Assembly: GCF_009765905.1 (NCBI RefSeq)
Contig: NZ_LMUO01000019.1
Location: 670,418 to 734,417, forward strand
Length of the DNA: 64,000 bases
Origin: Mucilaginibacter sp. L196
GTDB lineage: Bacteria; Bacteroidota; Bacteroidia; Sphingobacteriales; Sphingobacteriaceae
Direction of reading: 5' to 3'
The position numbers were made by a program, and so were the translations under genes. The notes below the pieces were generated by a model. That model made no database searches and was not told where the DNA came from. It saw nothing but the letters and a program-made list of their open reading frames with translations. Each line of letters starts with the position of its first letter. The stretch's first letter is position 1. Of this stretch, positions 29,142 through 37,259 are shown piece after piece.

Positions 29142-30635
29142 TTATACTGCGGTCAATTCTTTAATGCCGTAGGTTAGTAATGTATTAAGATTATTTATAA
29201 CAGCTTGTTTAAAACCCGGTAGGGCAGTAAGGTCAGTATCCCAAAGCTGTTGATTACTCAAAATGTTATTGACTATTAAATCGGTGTCCTGCGCTTTCCA
29301 TACTTTTGAAAAATAAGAGGTCTGGCTATCGGTAACGGTGTATTCCAGGCCATTAACTGAGCCCACGTAAGTTCCATCAGTTTTACGCTTCACTTTCATA
29401 AAACGAATAAAAGCAGCAAAGCCCAATGCCATGTTTGCTGGTACCGAATTATTTAGTTTATAATAGTTTAATAATAAAGGTACCACACGCATCTTTAATT
29501 TAGCTGAATATTGAACGGAAATACTCAACCATTCGTGCCTGATATGCGGGTTGCGGAAACGGTCTAATACTTTACCTGCAAAGTCCTTAGCTATTTGGGG
29601 ATCTATTTCATAAGGAATGGACTGAATGATTTCATCATAAGCTACTCCATTAATAAATTGTAAAAACTTATCATCATCCATAGCCTCTTTAACGGTATTA
29701 AAGCCCGAAAGGAATGCAACCGCACAACTTAAGGTATGTGAGCCGTTCAACAGGCGTAATTTCAATTCTCTGAATAATTGAATATCCGGTGTGATCACCA
29801 CACCTTTATCCACTTTGGCGAATGATAATACCGAAGCTACTTTCTCATCACCCTCAATTGCCCAAAGACTGTAAGTTTCAGACATGATATTCAGGTCATC
29901 GGTATAGCCACGTTTACTCTCCAGTTCAGCGGCCAATTCTTTAGCGGGTTTGCCCGGAACAATCCTATCAACCAATGAATTGCAAAAAGTATTGTGATTT
30001 TCAAGCCAGTCTATAAACTCAAATTCAAAATTGTTTAAATGAGCCAGCTCAATTACAATAGCTTCTAATTTTTTCCCGTTGTCGACAATCAGTTCCGTAG
30101 GGATGATAACCAACCCGCTTTCCGTGCTTCCATTAAATGCTGTATAGCGTTCATGTAAAATGGCAAGTAATTTTCCCGGGTAGGAAGCAGGCGTTTGATC
30201 TGTGATTTCTTCTTTAACTAATTGTATCCCAACCTCTGTGGTGTTAGATATAATTACCTGAAGATCGGGGCTTTTAGCTACGTCCAATATCGCCAGCCAT
30301 TCATTAGTCGCGGATAATACCCGACTAATAGCCGAACAAATAGTTGCTTCTTCAACCTCCGCTCCATTTTCTATGCCTTTTGAATAAATGGTGTATAATC
30401 CATCCTGTTTGTCAAATTCTGAAGATGAACCGGTATCTGTTGATTTGATCACTACCACACGGCCATTAAAAATACCTTGTTTGTTGGCTTTGTCAATAAA
30501 GTAGTCAGGTAACCCTCTCAATAAAACGCCTGTTCCAAATTGAAGTACCTTTTCAGGCAGGTCAAAAATTTGTTCGCCGGGTATTTGTAATCCCGTAACG
30601 TGAATGTTTTTTAAATTGCTTTTTGATAAGATCAT
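29142..30635 (-). CDS. uxaB: Tagaturonate reductase (altronate oxidoreductase)
   Basis: Reduces D-tagaturonate to D-altronate with NADH. It belongs to the mannitol dehydrogenase superfamily: N-terminal Rossmann part (EKVLQFGTGVLLRGLPDYFI, then GRVVVIKSTD) and C-terminal helical part with LRLLNGSHTLSCAVAFLSGF, whose Lys/Asn/His region is the family active site. The ATG at 30635 gives 497 aa and avoids overlap. An earlier in-frame ATG at 30650 would add 5 residues and overlap the pectinesterase stop by 14 bases. Neither has a clear ribosome binding site. Lies between pectinesterase and uxaA. Confidence 0.94.
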   Translation of the reverse strand: MILSKSNLKNIHVTGLQIPGEQIFDLPEKVLQFGTGVLLRGLPDYFIDKANKQGIFNGRVVVIKSTDTGSSSEFDKQDGLYTIYSKGIENGAEVEEATICSAISRVLSATNEWLAILDVAKSPDLQVIISNTTEVGIQLVKEEITDQTPASYPGKLLAILHERYTAFNGSTESGLVIIPTELIVDNGKKLEAIVIELAHLNNFEFEFIDWLENHNTFCNSLVDRIVPGKPAKELAAELESKRGYTDDLNIMSETYSLWAIEGDEKVASVLSFAKVDKGVVITPDIQLFRELKLRLLNGSHTLSCAVAFLSGFNTVKEAMDDDKFLQFINGVAYDEIIQSIPYEIDPQIAKDFAGKVLDRFRNPHIRHEWLSISVQYSAKLKMRVVPLLLNYYKLNNSVPANMALGFAAFIRFMKVKRKTDGTYVGSVNGLEYTVTDSQTSYFSKVWKAQDTDLIVNNILSNQQLWDTDLTALPGFKQAVINNLNTLLTYGIKELTAV

Positions 30636-30636
30636 A

Positions 30637-31653
30637 TTATTTAGAATCATTTAAATGCTGTAAAACATCTTCAACATTCCAGTCGTCTTTACCCGAAAGA
30701 ATGTTTGCTATAGTATATGTTTTGAGTTCTTTTGCTGTTAATTGATGCGACCATGCCGCACGATCTTTGGTGTTTGCACCAGGGCCGGCACTTTCATATT
30801 CGGCGAAGAACGCAGTCTTTTCATTATCGGGATTGCGCCAGTTATCCCAGCCTACGGGTATTATTTGCGCCCCCATTTCAGTATGTATATAAACCGACCG
30901 CGCATAAGGCCTCCAAGGACGGGCCAGATACACTTTTTTTGCAGATGAATCTGCTATCAGCTTACAATCAAAAAATACATACCCAAACTGCTGACGCGGT
31001 GTAGTAGATGGTGCAGTAATATAAGAGTTGATTAAATTTTTAATAATACAATGATTGAAAACGGCTGTAGCTTCACCAAAAATGAAATCTGTTGTGCCCT
31101 GTATAAAACAATCGGTGTAGTATTGCCTGCTATTTTCGGTAGCTGTGTACAGAGTATCCTGGTTCCCTAACAAGTTACAGTTTTTGATGATGCACCTGTC
31201 GCCCTCAACATGCAGGGCAACAGCCTGACCAACCCGGCCAGCTGTATTTTCGATAGTTAAATTCTCGGCGACAAAATCATTACCTTGTACTAAAACTGTA
31301 TACGAAGTGTAAGTGGTGAATTTATCCTTGCCAAAAGCATCCTTCCCGCCTGGATTTGCTTTACCCGAATAATCATTATTGGTAATAATAGTATGTTCTT
31401 TATCCTCGCCCACTAATGATATTTTTGTTTTCCAGGACGGAATAACCAGCTTTTCGTGATAAATACCGTTCTTAATAAAGATAGTGACCTGTTGTTGTGA
31501 AAGATCCCGTACTGCGTTAATAGCTTCCTGTATAGTTTTAAAATTGCCACTGCCATCCTGTGCCACGGTAAAATGGGTAGGGTAGGTGGCGGTTTGCGCG
31601 AACAAGCCTATCGAAGCGAAAAAGAAAATGATAAGTAGGGTTAACTTTTTCAT
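30637..31653 (-). CDS. Exported pectinesterase (pectin methylesterase, CE8)
   Basis: 338 aa with a signal peptide (to FAQ, residue 20). Removes methyl esters from homogalacturonan so that GH28 and lyases can act. A right-handed beta helix carries the complete CE8 set: GNQDTLY at 163-169 (Asp166, acid/base), DFIFG at 189-193 (Asp189, nucleophile) and RPWRPY at 245-250 (substrate arginine). Normal length. Seven bases separate it from the GH28 gene upstream, and its stop overlaps the region of the uxaB start. Confidence 0.95.
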   Translation of the reverse strand: MKKLTLLIIFFFASIGLFAQTATYPTHFTVAQDGSGNFKTIQEAINAVRDLSQQQVTIFIKNGIYHEKLVIPSWKTKISLVGEDKEHTIITNNDYSGKANPGGKDAFGKDKFTTYTSYTVLVQGNDFVAENLTIENTAGRVGQAVALHVEGDRCIIKNCNLLGNQDTLYTATENSRQYYTDCFIQGTTDFIFGEATAVFNHCIIKNLINSYITAPSTTPRQQFGYVFFDCKLIADSSAKKVYLARPWRPYARSVYIHTEMGAQIIPVGWDNWRNPDNEKTAFFAEYESAGPGANTKDRAAWSHQLTAKELKTYTIANILSGKDDWNVEDVLQHLNDSK

Positions 31654-31660
31654 CTCAACA

Positions 31661-33316
31661 CTAATTAGTCTTTATAAATGAGTTACTATCTGCACCAGAT
31701 TTAAACGAGGTTGCCTCAACAGCTTTGCTTGTATCCGTATGTGATACTTTAATCTGAGTTGTTTTTTTACCGCTTACCGAAAATAACAGTTGCGCATTTG
31801 AGTAAGCAACATGATCAAAACTGATATTGTTGCTGTTGGCTATATTAATAAGCGGAGAAGTGTCCTTACAATCAAAATAAACATTCTTTAGGTTGATATT
31901 ACTGCCTTCAATAATGTCAGCGCCTTTATTGGTTTTTAAGATCAGGTTGCTCAAATAAATATCTTTGATATTCATTTCGGGCAGGCCTCTTACCTGTAAA
32001 CCTTTTTCAGCACCTATACACACCACATTGTCTACATAAAAATCCCTGAATTGGGGGGTAGCTTCTGTTACAGGAGGAATGGTTTCTGTGCCACCGGTCT
32101 CAGCTTCACCTGGGGATTTGCCCATATAGTACATATCAAACAATATGGCATCAGTAACAATATTGCGCATGTTGATGTTTTTAATGTAGATGTTTTCAAC
32201 AACTCCACCACGACCGCGGGTAGTTTTAAATCGAAGGCCAACGTCGGTACCGATGAAAGTACAATCGGATACAAAAATATTGCGTGCCCCGCCTGACATT
32301 TCGCTGCCGATAACAAAGCCACCATGTGCACGGTAAACTACATCGTTCCGCACAATCACGTTCTCAGTAGGTTTCCCTCTTTTACGTCCTTCTTCATCCC
32401 TGCCCGATTTAATGCAGATACCATCATCACCTGTTTCAAATGTGCTGCCTTCAATCAATACATTCTTGCATGATTCTACATCAATGCCGTCACCATTTTG
32501 CGCATTCCACGGGTTGCGTACATGAACGCCTTTAAGGGTTAGGTCTTCACAAATTAAGGTATGCAGGCACCAAGCCGGAGAATTTTGGAAGGTAACATCC
32601 TGCAACAAAACCTTTTTACAGTTGGTGAATACCACCATATTAGGCCTGAAAAAGTCTTTCATCGATTGATAATCAGCCAGTTTTTTACCCGGTTTTATTA
32701 TACCTGCATCAGGCGTGCTTAATCCGTTTAAATAACTTTGCGATGGATACCAGGCATTACCATTCTGGCTTACAATGCCGCCTGTAGCTACTAATGCATT
32801 CCATTCATTTTCGGTTAGTCTGTCTTTACCAATTGCACGCCATGCTTCGCCGTGTCCGTCAATAATACCTTCGCCGGTTATGGCAATATTATTTAGATCG
32901 CTACCTGAGATGGGTGATTGGTTACGAACAGCGGCATGCCCCTCATAATTACCTTCCACAAGTGGATATTGTGTTTTATCATTTGTAAATTGTAATAACG
33001 CGGCACGGCTAACATATAAGTTCACATTCGATCTCATCACGATTGGCCCTGTAAGCCACAACCCTTGTGGTACTAATACTACACCGCCGCCTTTATTACT
33101 GCAATCGGCAATGGCTTTATTAATGTTTATGGTATTGAGGGTGATGCCATCGGCTTTAGCCCCGTACTTTATAATGTTAAATGTGTCTTTCTTAAATGAA
33201 GTATGGCCAATAATAGGCAAGTGTTGCCACGAATACGATGTAGTTTGTGCAGATGCTAGAAATGACCAGGTAATAAGTAACCAGGTAGCAATAAGCAATC
33301 TTCTGATAATAAGCAT
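31661..33316 (-). CDS. Exported polygalacturonase-family enzyme, GH28
   Basis: 551 aa from the ATG at 33316, which directly begins the signal peptide MLIIRRLLIATWLLITWSFL; an upstream in-frame start at 33352 is less likely. The beta helix carries the GH28 catalytic aspartates in NGDGIDVES (~275), GDDGICIKSGRDEEG (~297), AHGGFVIGSEMSGG and RFKTTRGRGG. The first motif is NGD rather than NTD, and HGG replaces GHG, as in exo-acting and rhamnogalacturonan-type members. Hydrolyses galacturonan in the periplasm. First gene of a six-gene operon (GH28, CE8, uxaB, uxaA, GH105, DUF5703), with a LacI-type site and promoter at 33404-33470. Confidence 0.93.
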   Translation of the reverse strand: MLIIRRLLIATWLLITWSFLASAQTTSYSWQHLPIIGHTSFKKDTFNIIKYGAKADGITLNTININKAIADCSNKGGGVVLVPQGLWLTGPIVMRSNVNLYVSRAALLQFTNDKTQYPLVEGNYEGHAAVRNQSPISGSDLNNIAITGEGIIDGHGEAWRAIGKDRLTENEWNALVATGGIVSQNGNAWYPSQSYLNGLSTPDAGIIKPGKKLADYQSMKDFFRPNMVVFTNCKKVLLQDVTFQNSPAWCLHTLICEDLTLKGVHVRNPWNAQNGDGIDVESCKNVLIEGSTFETGDDGICIKSGRDEEGRKRGKPTENVIVRNDVVYRAHGGFVIGSEMSGGARNIFVSDCTFIGTDVGLRFKTTRGRGGVVENIYIKNINMRNIVTDAILFDMYYMGKSPGEAETGGTETIPPVTEATPQFRDFYVDNVVCIGAEKGLQVRGLPEMNIKDIYLSNLILKTNKGADIIEGSNINLKNVYFDCKDTSPLINIANSNNISFDHVAYSNAQLLFSVSGKKTTQIKVSHTDTSKAVEATSFKSGADSNSFIKTN

Positions 33317-33403
33317 ATTATTGGTTGTTGTTCGAGATTGATGCAAATGCATCTATTAGCTCAATTGGTTTAATTAATTAATATGTCAATGTGACTATTA
33401 AAA

Positions 33404-33470
33404 CAAAATTAAGACACTGTTAACCAATAAGGAAGTAAATGGGCAACTAAAACAACTTCAACGTTTGCGT
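33404..33470 (-). promoter_or_regulatory. Promoter and putative LacI-type activator site of the GH28 operon (site A)
   Basis: On the minus strand, a CG-centred 16-mer ACGCAAACGTTGAAGT (33455-33470) is followed 43 bases later by TAATTTTG (33404-33411), a perfect TAnnTTTG -7 box. The -33 position (33432-33434) reads TTC instead of TTG, so the promoter is weak by itself. The leader to the GH28 ATG is about 80 bases. The same geometry recurs at four other uronate promoters in this window. Confidence 0.72.
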
Positions 33471-33486
33471 AAATTAGTTGCCCATT
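33438..33486. repeat. Inverted repeat enclosing operator site A
   Basis: Perfect 13-bp arms (AATGGGCAACTAA at 33438-33450 and its complement at 33474-33486) surround a 23-bp centre that contains site A. The repeat centre (33462) and operator centre (33462.5) coincide within half a base. It also lies just after the uxaC stop on the minus strand, so it may serve as the uxaC terminator as well, although no strong T-run follows. Confidence 0.65.
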
Positions 33487-33520
33487 AAAATGCGGGAATT
33501 AAGCCGGTTACCCGGCAATT

Positions 33521-34924
33521 TTATTTGAATGTGAAGTAGTTTTTAGCGTTGTAATAGCAAATGTCTTGCACTATTTTACCTGTCCATTCTATATCTGCAG
33601 GTAACTCACCGTTTTCAATATCCTCAGCCAGTAAGTTACAAAGTAAGCGACGGAAATACTCATGCCTTGGATAAGACAAAAAGCTGCGTGAGTCGGTAAG
33701 CATACCCACCAGTTTGCTTAATAATCCCATACTTGATAAAGCATTTATTTGCTTGGTCATTCCATCTTTTTGATCTAAAAACCACCAGGCTGCTCCAAAC
33801 TGAATTTTCCCGGCAACGGTGCCATCGTTATAATTACCAGCCATTGTCGCGAACAATTCATTATCAGCCGGATTAAGATTATAAAGAATGGTTTTAGCTA
33901 ACTGATTTGTAGTATCCAACTTATTTAAAAAGCGCGACAATGCCTGTGCTTGTGTAAAATCACCAATAGAATCATAACCGGTATCGGGGCCTATTTCAGT
34001 ATAAGCACGGGCGTTATTATTGCGTAACGCGCCTAGGTGATATTGTTGCACCCAATTTTTTTCATGATCCCAAATGGCAAATTCATAAAGCATTGCCGAT
34101 TTGAATTTAAGCGATTCAACAGCGTGCAATGATTCACCTTTGCGTATTTTGGCGAATATGGCAGCAATCTCATCATTGGTGTAATCTTCGGCATATATTT
34201 GCTCTAAACCATGATCTGATACACTACAGCCATTCTCTGCAAAATAATCGTGGCGTTTTTTTAATGCCTCGAGGTAATCACTATAGCTTTGAATTGGTTT
34301 GGCGTTAATAGCCTCAAGTTTGTTAATGTATTCGTTTAATGATTTTGGATCGTCAGCATTCATCGCCTTATCGGGCCTGAACGCAGGATACACTTTAACT
34401 TTCCAATCACTTTGTTTTATTTTCTGGTGATACTCCAGGTTATCAATAGGATCATCAGTGGTACAAATAACTTCCACATTCATTTTTGTGATGATGCTTT
34501 GTACGCTGTATTCAGCTGTTTGTAGTTTAGCGGTACACTCCTCATATATTGTTTTAGCCGTTTTGGGCGACACTACATCATGCACATCAAAATAGCGCTG
34601 TAATTCCAGGTGCGTCCAGTGGTATAAAGGGTTGCGTAGAGTATATGGAACTGTTTCGGCCCATTTCTCAAACTTTTCCAGATCGGTTTTACTGCCGGTA
34701 ATATATTGCTCATTAACACCATTCGCGCGCATGGCACGCCATTTATAATGATCGCCTTTAAGCCATATCTCCGTTAGGTTAGCAAAATTTATATTGTTCG
34801 CGATCTGCGCGGGATCAAGATGGCAATGGTAGTCGATGATAGGTAAATGCGCAGCATATTCATGGTATAAACGTTCCGCGGTTTTGCTTTGTAAAAGAAA
34901 GTTTTTATCTAAAAAAGGTTTCAT
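33521..34924 (-). CDS. uxaC: Glucuronate/galacturonate isomerase
   Basis: 467 aa, cytosolic. Isomerises D-galacturonate to D-tagaturonate (and glucuronate to fructuronate), the entry step of the pathway. Amidohydrolase-superfamily barrel with the metal-binding IIDYHCHLDPAQIA motif near residue 30, WRAMRANGVNE, and the family end LADSRS-like segment seen here as MLTDSRSFLSYPRHEYFRR. The ATG at 34924 gives the usual MKPFLDKNF start; an upstream GTG at 34936 is not needed. Monocistronic, with its own promoter and LacI-type site at 34956-35022. Confidence 0.95.
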   Translation of the reverse strand: MKPFLDKNFLLQSKTAERLYHEYAAHLPIIDYHCHLDPAQIANNINFANLTEIWLKGDHYKWRAMRANGVNEQYITGSKTDLEKFEKWAETVPYTLRNPLYHWTHLELQRYFDVHDVVSPKTAKTIYEECTAKLQTAEYSVQSIITKMNVEVICTTDDPIDNLEYHQKIKQSDWKVKVYPAFRPDKAMNADDPKSLNEYINKLEAINAKPIQSYSDYLEALKKRHDYFAENGCSVSDHGLEQIYAEDYTNDEIAAIFAKIRKGESLHAVESLKFKSAMLYEFAIWDHEKNWVQQYHLGALRNNNARAYTEIGPDTGYDSIGDFTQAQALSRFLNKLDTTNQLAKTILYNLNPADNELFATMAGNYNDGTVAGKIQFGAAWWFLDQKDGMTKQINALSSMGLLSKLVGMLTDSRSFLSYPRHEYFRRLLCNLLAEDIENGELPADIEWTGKIVQDICYYNAKNYFTFK

Positions 34925-34955
34925 AAATATAGGCACATTGGTTTATCGCCAATGT

Positions 34956-35022
34956 CAAAATTAGGGTAGATACCAGTATCTGCCAACACATAGCCCATAA
35001 TTATTTACTCCAACGTTACAGT
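34956..35022 (-). promoter_or_regulatory. uxaC promoter with putative LacI-type activator site (site D)
   Basis: Minus strand: ACTGTAACGTTGGAGT (35007-35022), then 20 bases, TTG (34984-34986), 20 bases, and TAATTTTG (34956-34963). Both promoter boxes match the Bacteroidota consensus. The operator lies upstream of the -33 box, not over the start site. Leader to the uxaC ATG about 25 bases. Confidence 0.72.
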
Positions 35023-35038
35023 AAATTTAATAAATTGA

Positions 35039-36082
35039 TTATTTGGCGATTGATGCCGGTTGTGATGAGTTGCGGATAATTACTTCTGTAGGTAATACCA
35101 CTGTTTCAAATTCAGTTACCGGGCGTTTGCTTTCAATCAATTTAATAATCATTTCTGTGGCTATTTTACCCATTTCAAAACCCGGCTGGCACACAGTGCT
35201 TAACGATGGGTTGAGTACCTTAGCCAGGTGCGTGTTCGAAAAGCCTAAAAGTGCGATATCTTCAGGTATTTTAATCCCTAAATCATGTAAAAGCTCTAAT
35301 GTAGTTGTCGTGATCCTGTCGGATGCAGCGAAAATGGCATCAGGACGATCTTTTGAATTAAGCAGCTCATTTAACACTTTTTCAACCTCTGCAATGTCCC
35401 TGCCACCATGTACGCAGTATTTAATATACTTATCTTCAACACTGATATTACTTTCTTCCAAAGCACGGATATAACCATTTAAGCGTGCAATGGTAATGGA
35501 AACATGTGCCGAATTAGTAATATGCGCTATTTTACGATAACCTAAATCAATTAAGCTCTTGGTGGCTTCGTAAGCTCCGCCGAAATTATCAGCAATAACT
35601 TTATGGGTTTCAATATCTTCGGTTACGCGATCAAAAAATACAATGGGTAAACCTTTATCGTGTAATCTCCTGATATGATCGGTGTTTTTTGTTTCAGTAG
35701 ATAGGGAGATCAATAGCCCATCGATAGCCCTAACGGTAAGGTGATGCACGTTAGAAACCTCCAGATCATAAGATTCATGCGTTTGCGTAATGATTACATT
35801 ATAGCCTTTGCTATATGCCACAGACTCGATACCACTGATAACCTGTGAAAAAAATTGATTATCAATAGTTGAAATAACAATACCTAATGATTTACTATTG
35901 CCCCGTTTTAGGCTTTGCGCCATTGGGTTGGGTTGGTAGTTATGTTTTTTGGCACACTCTAAAACTAGCTTTTTTGTTTTTTCACTAATCTCATGGCTAT
36001 CTTTCAGTGCTTTTGAAACAGCAGAAGCGGATATACCTAATTCCTTCGCGATATCTTTAATGGTAACAGCCTCAAAATTCAT
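35039..36082 (-). CDS. LacI-family transcriptional regulator of uronate genes (predicted)
   Basis: 347 aa. The N-terminal LacI helix-turn-helix with hinge is clear (VTIKDIAKELGISASAVSKA at 7-26, NPMAQSLKRGNSKSLG near 57-72). A periplasmic-binding-protein-like sensor domain follows (FDRVTEDIE, PDAIFAASDRITTTTLELL, LLGFSNTHLAKVLNPSLSTV). It sits between uxaC and kduI, so a uronate or KDG-type ligand is likely. Five CG-centred 16-bp sites in front of uronate operons are candidate targets. Their position about 62 bases upstream of the start sites suggests an activator. The link between protein and sites is inference; the family call is firm. Confidence 0.92.
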   Translation of the reverse strand: MNFEAVTIKDIAKELGISASAVSKALKDSHEISEKTKKLVLECAKKHNYQPNPMAQSLKRGNSKSLGIVISTIDNQFFSQVISGIESVAYSKGYNVIITQTHESYDLEVSNVHHLTVRAIDGLLISLSTETKNTDHIRRLHDKGLPIVFFDRVTEDIETHKVIADNFGGAYEATKSLIDLGYRKIAHITNSAHVSITIARLNGYIRALEESNISVEDKYIKYCVHGGRDIAEVEKVLNELLNSKDRPDAIFAASDRITTTTLELLHDLGIKIPEDIALLGFSNTHLAKVLNPSLSTVCQPGFEMGKIATEMIIKLIESKRPVTEFETVVLPTEVIIRNSSQPASIAK

Positions 36083-36111
36083 TATACTATATTAAAAATT
36101 GGTTATATCAG

Positions 36112-36141
36112 TAAACGGACTATTGGGTAATAGTCCGTTTA
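36112..36141. repeat. Perfect 13-bp inverted repeat before the LacI-type gene
   Basis: TAAACGGACTATT (36112-36124), loop GGGT, and the exact complement (36129-36141). It lies 30 bases upstream of the regulator's ATG and about 150 bases downstream of the kduI stop. It could be the kduI terminator, although the nearest T-run on the minus strand is about 10 bases further, or a leader hairpin controlling the regulator. Confidence 0.6.
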
Positions 36142-36202
36142 GGTAAACATAAGAAATTAAATGTCAATTAAGGTAATTCAGGTTGTAAAACCGCTGCTAC
36201 GT

Positions 36203-36218
36203 TAACGATGGATCGTTA
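36203..36218. promoter_or_regulatory. Palindrome, possible operator upstream of the LacI-type gene
   Basis: TAACGATGGATCGTTA: perfect 7-bp arms separated by GG, 121 bases before the regulator's start. It does not match the 16-bp uronate site. Role unknown; an autoregulatory or second-regulator site is possible. Confidence 0.35.
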
Positions 36219-36288
36219 TCCTCCCAAGAGAAGAAGAAATGCAAACGGTGTTTAGTACAACGATGGCCGGGTTAGTTTTATGCTGATA

Positions 36289-37119
36289 CTACCTAATATC
36301 GGTGATAGCAATAGCATCCATATCAGTATAGTCTAGGTTTTCACCGGCCATACCCCATATAAAACTATAGCTGGATGTACCGCTACCCGCGTGAATGCTC
36401 CATGGTGGCGAAATTACGGCATCGTAGTTATCCATGGTGATATGTCTTGTTTCGTCACCTTCGCCCATATAATGGAATATTTTTTGTCCCTGGGGTAAGT
36501 CAAAATAAAAATAAGCTTCCATACGGCGGTCATGTACATGCGGTGGCATGGTGTTCCATACGCTGCCGTCGTGTAAAATAGTTAAGCCCATTACCAACTG
36601 GCAGCTTTTTATACCTTCCAGGTGGATGTATTTATTGATGGTGCGATAATTTGCCGTTGATGCCGATCCTAAGGTTACTTTTACTGCATCCTCGTTACTT
36701 AATAGTGTTGTTGGATAAACTGCATGGGCAGGAGCAGAGAGCATATAAAATACAGCTGGTTCCTGAGGGTTTTTACTTGCGAAAGTTACAACTTTAGCTC
36801 CTTTGCCAATATAAAGGCAATCCAGTTTATGAAGTTCATAAGCTACGCCATCAACCGTAATAATACCATCTCCTGCAACATTGATAATGCCGATCTCGCG
36901 GCGTTCCAGAAAATATTCTGAACGCAGGTTTGGGTAAGTTGGCAATTCTAGTTTTGAATTTACAGGATTTGCAAAGCCTACTATCATTCTGTCGTAATGA
37001 GTATAAGTACAGTTTAACTGGTCGGCTTGTACCTGTTTGTCTATCAAAAAACGCGACCGTATTAAACCGGTTGGATAGTTTTTAAAATCTTCTGGATGTA
37101 CGCTCTGTATTACTTTCAC
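36289..37119 (-). CDS. kduI: 5-keto-4-deoxyuronate isomerase
   Basis: 276 aa, cytosolic. Isomerises 5-keto-4-deoxyuronate (from unsaturated uronates) to 2,5-diketo-3-deoxygluconate. The zinc ligands of the cupin-type fold are present as His194, His196, Glu201 and His243 (PPHVHDRRMEAYF, then PPWSIHAG), each exactly two residues earlier than in E. coli KduI. The start codon is GTG at 37119; the usual KduI N terminus (MKVIQSVHPEDF) begins there. The downstream enzyme KduD is not in this window. Own promoter and LacI-type site at 37144-37210. Confidence 0.95.
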   Translation of the reverse strand: MKVIQSVHPEDFKNYPTGLIRSRFLIDKQVQADQLNCTYTHYDRMIVGFANPVNSKLELPTYPNLRSEYFLERREIGIINVAGDGIITVDGVAYELHKLDCLYIGKGAKVVTFASKNPQEPAVFYMLSAPAHAVYPTTLLSNEDAVKVTLGSASTANYRTINKYIHLEGIKSCQLVMGLTILHDGSVWNTMPPHVHDRRMEAYFYFDLPQGQKIFHYMGEGDETRHITMDNYDAVISPPWSIHAGSGTSSYSFIWGMAGENLDYTDMDAIAITDIR

Positions 37120-37143
37120 GGGTGTTTATTTTTTATAGTATTA

Positions 37144-37210
37144 CAATTGTACAGCGTTGTGTGATAATAATAAAGTTATTGCCTTACTATTTTCACGCAA
37201 ACGTTTTAGT
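37144..37210 (-). promoter_or_regulatory. kduI promoter with putative LacI-type activator site (site B)
   Basis: The 16-mer reads ACGCAAACGTTTTAGT on the plus strand (37195-37210). On the minus strand, 43 bases further, lies TACAATTG (37144-37151), one mismatch from TAnnTTTG. The -33 position is TTT. A weak promoter with the same operator spacing as its four counterparts. Confidence 0.62.
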
Positions 37211-37259
37211 AGATATTATCCGAAACTAAACTCCGCTGATCCTTTTTATAAGACAGTCG

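Noticed and set aside
35043..35474. 143-codon plus-strand frame opposite the LacI-type gene
   Set aside because: Antisense shadow of a well-supported gene; no recognisable domain.
36239..36254. Sixth uronate site before the LacI-type gene (ATGCAAACGGTGTTTA)
   Set aside because: Only about 11 of 16 positions agree and the central CG-palindrome is broken; not listed as a site.
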